The notes beneath the pieces were generated by a model. It was given only the letters and a program-made list of their open reading frames with translations, had not been told where the DNA came from and did not search any database. Positions 1-5,232 of a stretch of 12,135 bases of DNA are shown one piece after another. The stretch spans positions 1 to 12,135 of the forward strand of contig JAMDDL010000122.1 of assembly GCA_023488645.1 (NCBI GenBank). The letters run 5' to 3'. Source of the stretch: Actinomycetota bacterium. Its GTDB lineage: Bacteria; Actinomycetota; Humimicrobiia; Humimicrobiales; Humimicrobiaceae. The position numbers were made by a program, and so were the translations under genes. Position 1 is the stretch's first letter, and each line of letters opens with the position of its first letter.

Positions 1-77
1 TGTAAATATGTATAGCAATTTAAGAAAAGAAAGTGAGGAAAATTATGGGTTAGCGTTTATTATTTTTTTAAATTAAG

Positions 78-121
78 TGGGGTATTTTTCGATTGAAATA
101 TGGGGGAATTTTCGATTGAAA
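78..121. repeat. Two 21-bp direct repeats, possible IS21-type element end
   Basis: Two units, 78-98 and 101-121, match at 19 of 21 positions. Both start TGGGG and end with the shared core TTTTCGATTGAAA or a one-base variant, repeating every 23 bp. IS21-family elements are known to carry several short repeats of about 20 bp near each end as transposase binding sites, and G-rich units of this look are familiar beside istB genes. No transposase is present. The frame open from base 2 to a stop at 74-76 gives only 24 residues that I do not recognise. The IS assignment is inference; the repeat is seen directly. Confidence 0.5.
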
Positions 122-285
122 AAAACAAGATTTTTTGCAATATGGTTACAATATGTATAAAAAAATGAAAAAAAAGATATCTTAATGGTTGTCTCTGTAT
201 AAAATCTCTTAGATAGACACATTTAAAGCTAACTATTATAATAATGATGATTTCAACAAATTCTATATTAATAATGGTGATTTTT

Positions 286-579
286 ATGAAGAATATTGAA
301 GAAATAAAAAAAATTTTGAATAAAAATAAAATTCTATTTCAGAATAATTTCAAAATAAAAGAAATAGGTATCTTTGGTTCATATATTAAAAGTGAACAAA
401 CAAAAAAGAGCGATTTGGATATTCTTGTAGAATTCGAGAGCCCAATAGATTTTTTTGATTACTTGGAGTTTGAGGAGTATCTATCTAATTTATTAGGAAT
501 TAAAGTTGATTTGGTTATGAAAAAAGCTTTGAAACCAAATATTGGAAGAAACATACTCAAAGAGGTAATTTATGTCTGA
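286..579 (+). CDS. MNT-domain nucleotidyltransferase, antitoxin of a HEPN/MNT module
   Basis: A 97-residue minimal nucleotidyltransferase. It carries the full GSX10DXD signature: G31-S32, ten residues, then D43 and D45. A third acidic residue, D75, lies in the following strand (VDLV). In characterised MntA/HepT pairs the MNT protein transfers AMP from ATP to a tyrosine of the HEPN ribonuclease and so silences it; both act in the cytoplasm. The start at 286 is preferred over the upstream ATG at 244 because GGTGA lies just before it and because family members begin about 25-30 residues ahead of the GS motif. The stop overlaps the start of the downstream HEPN gene by 8 bases, the usual coupled layout. 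The catalytic residues look intact, but its partner is broken, so it may be an orphan. Family certain; role inferred from the neighbour. Confidence 0.85.
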   Translation: MKNIEEIKKILNKNKILFQNNFKIKEIGIFGSYIKSEQTKKSDLDILVEFESPIDFFDYLEFEEYLSNLLGIKVDLVMKKALKPNIGRNILKEVIYV

Positions 580-753
580 AAAACGGATATTTGCTGATTC
601 TTTAAATGATATCCTAATGAGATTAATAAAATTTCTAAATTTATCGGTAAAAAATCATATGCTAAATTTATTCAAGACGAAAAGACAATATACGCAGTTA
701 CAAGGTCACTTGAAATAATAGGAGAGGCAATAATCTTGAATTTTCAACAATAA
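572..753 (+). pseudogene. Frameshifted and truncated HEPN (HepT/DUF86) toxin remnant
   Basis: The reading starts at ATG 572, inside the end of the MNT gene, and gives MSEKRIFADSLNDIL. It then loses frame near 614-619. From 619 another frame continues with EINKISKFIGKKSYAKF and later TRSLEIIGEAI, which is typical HepT/DUF86 sequence. Adding one base near 616 would restore NDILNEINK, so a 1-base deletion explains the break. Recognisable homology ends at about 732 and the frame stops at 751-753. A normal HepT is about 110-140 residues and carries its RX4-6HXY ribonuclease motif in the second half. Here everything after the GEAI segment is missing, so no nuclease activity is expected. The truncation lies just before the duplicated lipoprotein segment, whose insertion may have removed the 3' half. 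Confidence 0.75.
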
Positions 754-767
754 TTATAGTTAATTTG

Positions 768-1233
768 ATAGTATTTTTAAAAATTTTTTTATAAAATTTA
801 AAAATCTGTTAAATGAAAAAACATAATATGGAAAAAAATAATTATTTAAAAAGATTTGGATTTAAGATATTTATTGCTCTGACTATTACAATACTTATTT
901 TTTCTGCATTACTAACTGTAGGTTGTACAAATAAAAAAAGTGTTAAAACAGACACAACATCCATATCGCAGGCACAATCAAGTGAGAGCACCCAAGGCTC
1001 AACCAGTTCAAACAGCACCACTACGGTAACTTCAAAACAAGCTACAACAACATCTGAAGAAATACCGCCTGATATCCAGCAGATGATTGCTGAAGCAAAT
1101 AAATATTATAATGATGGGCAGTATGCTGAAGCAGTAAGCGCTTACAGAAAAATAAAACAGGCAGTTGATACAAATGAAAATATAAGTGCAAATCTGAAAA
1201 AGCAGATAATTGAGAGTTATTCCAAAAATTTTG
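768..1233 (+). repeat. Direct repeat, copy 1 (466 bp)
   Basis: Base-by-base reading against 1967-2432 at a constant offset of 1199 finds one difference, c1223 versus a2422. It contains 45 bp of upstream sequence plus the first 140 codons of a lipoprotein gene. Left of 768 the similarity weakens (two mismatches back to 759, then patchy AT-rich resemblance to about 738). On the right it stops sharply after 1233. No terminal inverted repeats or transposase bound it, so it looks like a recombination product and not an insertion sequence. Confidence 0.95.
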
Positions 1234-1331
1234 TGCTTCAGGATTTAAAAGGTCTTGGCGAGGGAAGATTTTCAAGGTTTCGCATCCATTGCGACCCCGA
1301 AGCTATTATTACTATGATAAGGGAAATATAA
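813..1331 (+). pseudogene. Truncated duplicate of the TPR lipoprotein gene, fused to foreign 3' sequence
   Basis: The open frame encodes 172 residues. Residues 1-140 equal those of the intact gene at 2012-2614: a lysine-rich start, a hydrophobic segment, a lipobox ending LTVGC, a Ser/Thr-rich linker and the first TPR-like helices. From residue 141 the sequence changes to 32 unrelated residues (VLQDLKGLGEGRFSRFRI and on) that resemble a RelE toxin read into a frameshift. The frame is open and carries the same 45-bp upstream stretch as copy 2, so an exported lipoprotein with a short foreign tail could still be made. It lacks the second TPR and C-terminal helix of the full copy. I call it a pseudogene because of that loss; an expressed hybrid cannot be excluded. 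Confidence 0.75.
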
Positions 1332-1351
1332 TTGCTCAAATTGTCAGGTAC
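1233..1351 (+). pseudogene. RelE/ParE-family toxin remnant, C-terminal part, frameshifted
   Basis: Directly after the repeat boundary the lipoprotein frame reads DLKGLGEGRFSRFRI. This resembles the LKGL-G-R-R segment before the GDYR core in RelE-family mRNA interferases. From about 1298 the +1 frame continues RSYYYYDKGNIIAQIVR, which resembles the RelE tail (R-IYYYD-G-I---I-R). Adding one base within the C run at 1295-1298 joins the two halves. The N-terminal half of RelE is absent, replaced by the lipoprotein repeat, and the last residues run into the 3' end of the minus-strand DUF2283 gene. The call rests on motif memory and on the way one base joins the two frames, with no database search. 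Non-functional if correct. Confidence 0.55.
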
Positions 1352-1568
1352 TCTTTCGGATCAATTTCTTGTCGAGTTCAAGTTCATAAGAAAGAATAGT
1401 TCTGATGTCCATCTTTTTGGAAGCATTGAGTATTTCAATACCAACTATTTTGTTATCAGATGTTGTATCTAAATTAACCCCTTCAGAAATCTCAATTACT
1501 CCATCTGGTTTTTGATTCCCTAATTTAATATATATGGCATCAACTTGATTATCGTAATTTACCCTCAA
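1344..1568 (-). CDS. DUF2283 family protein, probable antitoxin partner
   Basis: A 74-residue DUF2283 protein. The family core is clear: YDNQVDAIYIKL at residues 5-16, an acidic middle (EISEGVNLD) and VGIEILNASK at 42-51. DUF2283 genes are commonly paired with DUF4258 genes and the pair is regarded as a putative toxin-antitoxin module; the biochemical role of DUF2283 is not well established. The start is TTG at 1568, supported by GGAAGG about five bases upstream inside the end of the DUF4258 gene. Only one base separates the two genes, so translation is probably coupled. The last bases meet the RelE remnant on the opposite strand. The pair lies between the two direct repeats, so recombination between them would delete it. 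Confidence 0.8.
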   Translation of the reverse strand: MRVNYDNQVDAIYIKLGNQKPDGVIEISEGVNLDTTSDNKIVGIEILNASKKMDIRTILSYELELDKKLIRKST

Positions 1569-1569
1569 T

Positions 1570-1791
1570 TTACCTTCCTTTCTTTAGCGGATAGTTTGTT
1601 ATTACCATTATTATATCATCTTTCACGGTAGCGACGATTTTTAATGGATACTTAAACCCTTCAATATTTGATATAATTTCTTGATTCCCCTGATTCAATT
1701 CTTTTCCTTCAAGGATCTTTAGAATTGTCGACTCTTGAATTTTATATAATTTTGCTCTTCTTTTTGCATGGCGAGAGAACTTTATCTCCAC
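1570..1791 (-). CDS. DUF4258 family protein, putative toxin
   Basis: A 73-residue basic protein. Near its start it has the family hallmark FSRHAKRR (residues 5-12), then a helix (ESTILKILEG), and it ends in a beta segment VITNYP (63-68), the expected DUF4258 order. Family members resemble small RelE/BrnT-like folds and sit beside DUF2283 genes, so a toxin role is plausible but not shown. The start is GTG at 1791, with AAAGG about nine bases upstream. It is the first gene of a two-gene minus-strand operon with DUF2283. A probable second DUF4258 fragment ends 14 bases upstream, which suggests that a tandem copy decayed. Length is normal and no break is visible. Confidence 0.75.
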   Translation of the reverse strand: MEIKFSRHAKRRAKLYKIQESTILKILEGKELNQGNQEIISNIEGFKYPLKIVATVKDDIIMVITNYPLKKGR

Positions 1792-1804
1792 AAAACAACC
1801 TTTC

Positions 1805-1900
1805 CTATAAAATATCAGGATTCTCTATCGCTTTTATTATAATGCTTTTGTCAATTTTAAATCCATGTTTGTTAAGAATTTTATGTTCTTTGATTTTCAA
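1805..1900 (-). pseudogene. Probable DUF4258 N-terminal fragment
   Basis: A 31-residue minus-strand reading, from TTG at 1900 to TAG at 1805-1807, gives KIKEHKILNKHGFKID, then IIIKAIENPDIL. The order H, then a basic stretch, then I-K-AIENPD matches the first half of DUF4258 proteins (compare the intact neighbour, ESTILKILEG). The second half is missing and there is no convincing ribosome binding site. It lies immediately upstream of, and in the same direction as, the intact gene. It is most likely a decayed tandem copy, but the match is short and could be chance. Confidence 0.35.
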
Positions 1901-1966
1901 TATAGATTGTCTTTATGATATTATTCTTATCAATAGAAATTCACAAAAATAAACATGGTTAATCTT

Positions 1967-2432
1967 ATAGTATTTTTAAAAATTTTTTTATAAAATTTAA
2001 AAATCTGTTAAATGAAAAAACATAATATGGAAAAAAATAATTATTTAAAAAGATTTGGATTTAAGATATTTATTGCTCTGACTATTACAATACTTATTTT
2101 TTCTGCATTACTAACTGTAGGTTGTACAAATAAAAAAAGTGTTAAAACAGACACAACATCCATATCGCAGGCACAATCAAGTGAGAGCACCCAAGGCTCA
2201 ACCAGTTCAAACAGCACCACTACGGTAACTTCAAAACAAGCTACAACAACATCTGAAGAAATACCGCCTGATATCCAGCAGATGATTGCTGAAGCAAATA
2301 AATATTATAATGATGGGCAGTATGCTGAAGCAGTAAGCGCTTACAGAAAAATAAAACAGGCAGTTGATACAAATGAAAATATAAGTGCAAATCTGAAAAA
2401 GCAGATAATTGAGAGTTATTCAAAAAATTTTG
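1967..2432 (+). repeat. Direct repeat, copy 2 (466 bp)
   Basis: The partner of 768-1233, identical apart from a2422. Here the segment is continuous with the full lipoprotein gene, so this is the copy whose 3' end is original. A crossover between the two copies would excise 1199 bp carrying the RelE remnant and the DUF4258/DUF2283 pair and leave one intact lipoprotein gene. Confidence 0.95.
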
Positions 2433-2614
2433 AGGATTCAAAAACCATTACCGAAACAGCCAGGATGCATTTTGGCAATGCAATGCAGCTTGAGTATGAA
2501 AAAAGGATTGATGAAGCAGTCAGGGAACTGGAAGAAGCCTTAAAAATATATCCAAAATATCAGGATGCAATAGACAAACTTAACACCATTAAATCACTTT
2601 ACAAATTAAAATAA
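2012..2614 (+). CDS. TPR-repeat lipoprotein
   Basis: 200 residues. Basic residues, then a hydrophobic segment (about 18-36) and a lipobox-like LTVGC with Cys38, indicate a lipoprotein signal peptide and anchoring on the outer face of the membrane. A Ser/Thr/Gln-rich linker (about 45-83) follows. The C-terminal domain (about 84-200) is helical with at least two TPR-like units: one around AEANKYYNDGQYAEAVSAYR and one around DEAVRELEEALKIYPKY, whose A/Y/P spacing fits TPR helix pairs. TPR domains bind other proteins; the partner is unknown. ATG 2012 and ATG 2027 are both possible starts, and neither has a strong Shine-Dalgarno sequence. Its first 140 codons are duplicated at 813-1232. The next gene encodes an anchored GerMN protein in the same direction, but a 239-bp gap with its own likely promoter argues against an operon. 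Confidence 0.75.
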   Translation: MKKHNMEKNNYLKRFGFKIFIALTITILIFSALLTVGCTNKKSVKTDTTSISQAQSSESTQGSTSSNSTTTVTSKQATTTSEEIPPDIQQMIAEANKYYNDGQYAEAVSAYRKIKQAVDTNENISANLKKQIIESYSKNFEDSKTITETARMHFGNAMQLEYEKRIDEAVRELEEALKIYPKYQDAIDKLNTIKSLYKLK

Positions 2615-2659
2615 ATATTCTCCAGGCAATCTACTAATCCCAATACAAATATTCCTTTG

Positions 2660-2684
2660 ATTTATGTGTAGAAATTACATAAAT
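2660..2684. repeat. Inverted repeat, 8-bp arms
   Basis: ATTTATGT (2660-2667) and ACATAAAT (2677-2684) are perfect inverted copies around nine bases, 46 bp after the lipoprotein stop. No T-run follows, so it is a poor intrinsic terminator. It could be a processing hairpin or an operator. In such AT-rich sequence chance is a real alternative. Confidence 0.3.
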
Positions 2685-2723
2685 TCGTTTGGAAAAGGTG
2701 GTTAAGAAATAATTATCCCAGTG

Positions 2724-2792
2724 ATGACTGCAATGTTTATTTAATTTTAACTTTTTAATAGATATAATTAATCCAGTCATTTAAATTGCAGT
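2724..2792. repeat. Overlapping inverted repeats around the GerMN gene promoter
   Basis: The left element ATGACTGCAAT (2724-2734) has two separate inverted partners. ATGACTG (2724-2730) pairs with CAGTCAT (2774-2780), and ACTGCAAT (2727-2734) pairs with ATTGCAGT (2785-2792). The two pairings share 2727-2730, so only one can form at a time. TTAATT/AATTAA (2741-2746 and 2766-2771) is nested inside. The repeats enclose the likely -10 element at 2763-2768. As DNA they could be paired operator half-sites; as RNA they would matter only if transcription began upstream. Function is inferred. Confidence 0.35.
2740..2768 (+). promoter_or_regulatory. Possible sigma-70-type promoter of the GerMN gene
   Basis: A perfect TATAAT lies at 2763-2768. 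Seventeen bases upstream is only a weak -35 match (TTTAAT, 2740-2745), within T/A-rich sequence. Transcription would begin near 2775, leaving a leader of about 80 bases before the GTG at 2854. Confidence 0.35.
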
Positions 2793-2853
2793 AAAGTAAA
2801 TAATCTCATAAAAACACAGGTTATATTTAACGATAATAAATCAGGGATTTTTT

Positions 2854-3852
2854 GTGAATAAAGATAAGAACAATTTTGATTACTGGGATAAATATTACGG
2901 TTCCGGCAAGGATAAAAAGCATTCTTATACGGACTATGATAAAAAATATGGCAACAGAAGCCCAAAAGATAATCATTATAATAAAAAATACAGCAGCAAA
3001 AAATATGAGCCTGAAGGCAGAATTGTCGGCTCTGAATATAAGTTAAAACCCCGACAAAGGAAAAGAAGACGGTCTCCTGCATTAAGACTGACTATTCTGA
3101 TAATAGTTGTATTTCTGGCAGGATTTTTTACTTTTTATGCTATTGACAATCATTTATTCAGCAAAAAAACGGCTGATAATACTCAAAGTCTTTTAAAGGC
3201 AGATAATTCTTCAAATAATATTTCAATTACCAGTGAAAATAACAGCGACATAAAAGACACAAGCAAAACAGGCACTCAATCATCAGATAATACCGTACAG
3301 GAAACTAAAATCTCAAATACAGGTTCACAGCAAAATCAGAATTCTTCAGATAGTTCCAACCAGTCCATATGGCAGGCTCTTATTGTATTTTTTAAAAATC
3401 TGGGTAAAAAGCAGCTTGAAACTGATAATTATCCCAAAAAAATAACAATTAATTTTTATTTTTCAATTCTGGGAAATGAGGAAAAATTTGGATCAGAACA
3501 AAGAACTATAATAGCAGGAAGTCCTCAAAATGCAGCGGTCAATGCAGTAAATGAATTATTAAAGGGACCTTATGAAAATTTTAATTTTGCTGTTATTCCA
3601 GCAGGTACAAAGCTTATGGGAGTTGAGGTTTCCAATAAAATTGCAACAGTAAATTTTTCGCAGGAATTTCTGTCAGAAAGCCTTGACAGCCGCATTCTTG
3701 ATGATTACATAATTTATACAATTGTGGATACCCTGACTGAAATACCTGAAATTGAGGCAGTTTCATTTTTAATTGACGGGAAGGAAATAAAGGAATACGG
3801 CAATGTTGATTTGCGGCTTCCTGCAATAAGAAATGAAAAATATCTTGATTAG
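2854..3852 (+). CDS. Membrane-anchored GerMN-domain protein
   Basis: 332 residues. Residues 1-75 are a charged, Tyr/Lys/Asp-rich cytoplasmic tail ending in a basic cluster (PRQRKRRRSP). One membrane helix follows (about 77-97), then a Ser/Asn/Thr-rich extracellular linker (about 105-170) and a GerMN domain (about 196-325). The domain shows its usual landmarks: an NFYF strand, LLKGP, VIPAGTKLMGVEVSNKIATV and NFSQEF. GerMN was named from the Bacillus spore-germination protein GerM and also occurs in other envelope proteins; the domain is not known to be an enzyme, and no sporulation gene lies nearby. The GTG start is supported by AGGGA six bases upstream. The topology (N-in, single pass, C-terminal domain outside) follows from the basic cluster before the helix. 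The gene is convergent with a small minus-strand ORF. A role at the cell surface is likely; the exact function is unknown. Confidence 0.8.
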   Translation: MNKDKNNFDYWDKYYGSGKDKKHSYTDYDKKYGNRSPKDNHYNKKYSSKKYEPEGRIVGSEYKLKPRQRKRRRSPALRLTILIIVVFLAGFFTFYAIDNHLFSKKTADNTQSLLKADNSSNNISITSENNSDIKDTSKTGTQSSDNTVQETKISNTGSQQNQNSSDSSNQSIWQALIVFFKNLGKKQLETDNYPKKITINFYFSILGNEEKFGSEQRTIIAGSPQNAAVNAVNELLKGPYENFNFAVIPAGTKLMGVEVSNKIATVNFSQEFLSESLDSRILDDYIIYTIVDTLTEIPEIEAVSFLIDGKEIKEYGNVDLRLPAIRNEKYLD

Positions 3853-3863
3853 CTTTAGATTTG

Positions 3864-4022
3864 CTACTTGCTCTCAATAATTCTCATTATATCTTCTTCA
3901 GATAACTTTTTTGCGTTATATTCCTTTTTAGTAAGCCACTTTTTAAATATCTCCTGAGATTCATTGAGAGCTTTTTTGAATCTATATTCCCAATTTTTTT
4001 CCCTTAATTTTATTTTTTCCAT
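3864..4022 (-). CDS. Small hypothetical protein (52 aa)
   Basis: A minus-strand ORF starting MEKIKLREKNWEYRF and ending SEEDIMRIIESK. GAGGTGA stands seven bases before the ATG, one of the better ribosome binding sites in the window, and the codons look like those of neighbouring genes. The product is highly charged, Lys/Glu-rich and predicted almost entirely helical, with no signal peptide or membrane segment. It ends 11 bases from the stop of the convergent GerMN gene. I do not recognise a family. Its size and character would suit an antitoxin or a small regulator, but no partner gene is adjacent. The rest of the 393-bp gap (4023-4245) is AT-rich and holds only the putative promoter and inverted repeat listed separately. 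Confidence 0.5.
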   Translation of the reverse strand: MEKIKLREKNWEYRFKKALNESQEIFKKWLTKKEYNAKKLSEEDIMRIIESK

Positions 4023-4158
4023 TTATCAATCACCTCAATGCAAGAATAATTTTTATGAATATTAAATCGTTATATAAAAGTTGTTTTAGTTATAATAAGA
4101 TATTACCATTATATTATTTTAATTGTTAAATTCCATCAGCTATTTATAAAGCATAATT

Positions 4159-4217
4159 TTTCTTAATATGGTATATTTTTGTATAAATTATTTTCATATT
4201 ATTATTTAAACCATATT
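4159..4217 (+). promoter_or_regulatory. Possible promoter and inverted repeat ahead of the sugar cluster
   Basis: TATAAA at 4182-4187 lies 17 bases after TTTCTT (4159-4164), a weak -35. AATATGGT (4165-4172) and its inverted copy ACCATATT (4210-4217) bracket the -10 element. This is the only plausible promoter region before the plus-strand gene run. The -35 is poor and the repeat may be chance in such AT-rich DNA. Confidence 0.25.
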
Positions 4218-4245
4218 TTTATTTTACTGATAAAAAGGAGGTTGA

Positions 4246-5175
4246 TTGAAAATATTAATAACCGGAGGAGCAGGATTTATAGGATCTCATATTGCAGATT
4301 TGCTTATTGAAAATAATTTTGATATTGCAATTGTAGATGATCTTTCAACCGGAAAACTTGAAAATGTAAATCCTGAAGCTAAATTTTACAGGTGCGATAT
4401 AAGAGACAGAGGGGAGTTGTTAAGAATAATTGAAACAGAAAAACCACAGATAGTTATTCATAATGCTGCTCAATTAAGTGTTAGGAATTCTGTTGAAGAT
4501 CCTGTAAACGATGCCGAAATAAATATTATCGGCGGATTGAATTTACTTGAAGCATGCAGGAAAATTAAAGTTGAGAAAATAATATTTGCTTCAAGCGGCG
4601 GGGTAGTATATGGTGAGCAGCAGTACTTTCCTGCAGATGAAAAACATCCAACCAGACCTATCAGTCCTTATGGAGTGGCAAAATTATCATTTGAAAAATA
4701 TCTTTATTATTATCAATATATATTTGGAATTAAGTACATCGCACTGCGTTATGCTAATATTTATGGTCCCCGCCAGGATCCATTTGGCGAAGCAGGGGTT
4801 GTAGCAATTTTTTCAAAGAAGCTCTTAAACGGAAATCAACCAATAATCAATGGTGACGGGCTTCAAACCAGGGATTATGTTTTTGTTGAAGATGCTGCAA
4901 GAGCCAATCTTTTTGCCATTCAAAATAAAATTACTGGTGAACTAAATATAGGCACTGGTAAAGAAACAAATGTGAATGATATTTTTAATATGTTAAGGGA
5001 AGCTTCAGGAAACCCGGATGTCAAAGAAGTTCATGGACCCGTAAAAGAAGGGGAGCAGAAAAGAAGCATGCTTTCTTATGAAAAAGCCAGCTCAATTTTA
5101 GGCTGGAAACCGCAGATAAAGATAAGGGAAGGTTTATTTAAAACATTTAACTGGTTTAAAGAAAACAGCAATTAG
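4246..5175 (+). CDS. NAD-dependent sugar-nucleotide epimerase, GalE-like
   Basis: A 309-residue extended-SDR enzyme, probably UDP-glucose 4-epimerase or a close relative, interconverting UDP-glucose and UDP-galactose (or their N-acetyl forms) in the cytoplasm. The NAD-binding GGAGFIGS is at residues 7-14 and a cofactor-selecting acidic pair D31-D32 ends the second strand. NAAQ is at 73-76. The catalytic set is complete: Ser in ASSGGVVYG (116-124) and Y142xxxK146 in SPYGVAK. RYANIYGPRQ (168-177) and GDGLQTRDYVFVEDAARA (203-220) complete the SDR epimerase pattern. Length is normal. The start is TTG at 4246, with AAGGAGG four bases upstream; no ATG lies ahead of the nucleotide-binding motif. It is the first gene of the plus-strand sugar cluster. 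Substrate cannot be fixed from sequence alone, so I give no gene symbol. Confidence 0.88.
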   Translation: MKILITGGAGFIGSHIADLLIENNFDIAIVDDLSTGKLENVNPEAKFYRCDIRDRGELLRIIETEKPQIVIHNAAQLSVRNSVEDPVNDAEINIIGGLNLLEACRKIKVEKIIFASSGGVVYGEQQYFPADEKHPTRPISPYGVAKLSFEKYLYYYQYIFGIKYIALRYANIYGPRQDPFGEAGVVAIFSKKLLNGNQPIINGDGLQTRDYVFVEDAARANLFAIQNKITGELNIGTGKETNVNDIFNMLREASGNPDVKEVHGPVKEGEQKRSMLSYEKASSILGWKPQIKIREGLFKTFNWFKENSN

Positions 5176-5232
5176 ACTGAACTGACTTAAGTTTAAATTA
5201 ATTTGTAAATCTGACAACAAAATAACTGACTG

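Noticed and set aside
2..76. Possible C-terminal end of a gene entering from the left
   Set aside because: The open frame gives only 24 residues with no recognisable family match; it may be the end of a transposition gene but cannot be supported.
244..285. Longer MNT protein starting at ATG 244
   Set aside because: The extra residues do not resemble the family, and the better ribosome binding site precedes ATG 286.
1042..1275. Open frame on the minus strand, with a twin at 2241-2441
   Set aside because: Both lie antisense to the duplicated lipoprotein gene and exist only because the sense codons avoid stops; no ribosome binding site or family pattern.
1725..1952. Plus-strand hydrophobic ORF of 75 codons
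   Set aside because: It is antisense to the DUF4258 gene and its remnant, has no ribosome binding site, and its hydrophobicity comes from AT-rich codons.
768..2432. Idea that the repeated segment and its contents form an insertion sequence
   Set aside because: There is no transposase, no terminal inverted repeats and no target-site duplication at the boundaries. The repeats are direct and contain a host-type lipoprotein gene.
2660..2684. Intrinsic terminator after the lipoprotein gene
   Set aside because: The stem is AT-rich and no T-run follows, so it is kept only as an inverted repeat.
4610..4804. Second plus-strand ORF inside the GalE-like gene
   Set aside because: Out-of-frame shadow of a gene with a complete catalytic motif set.
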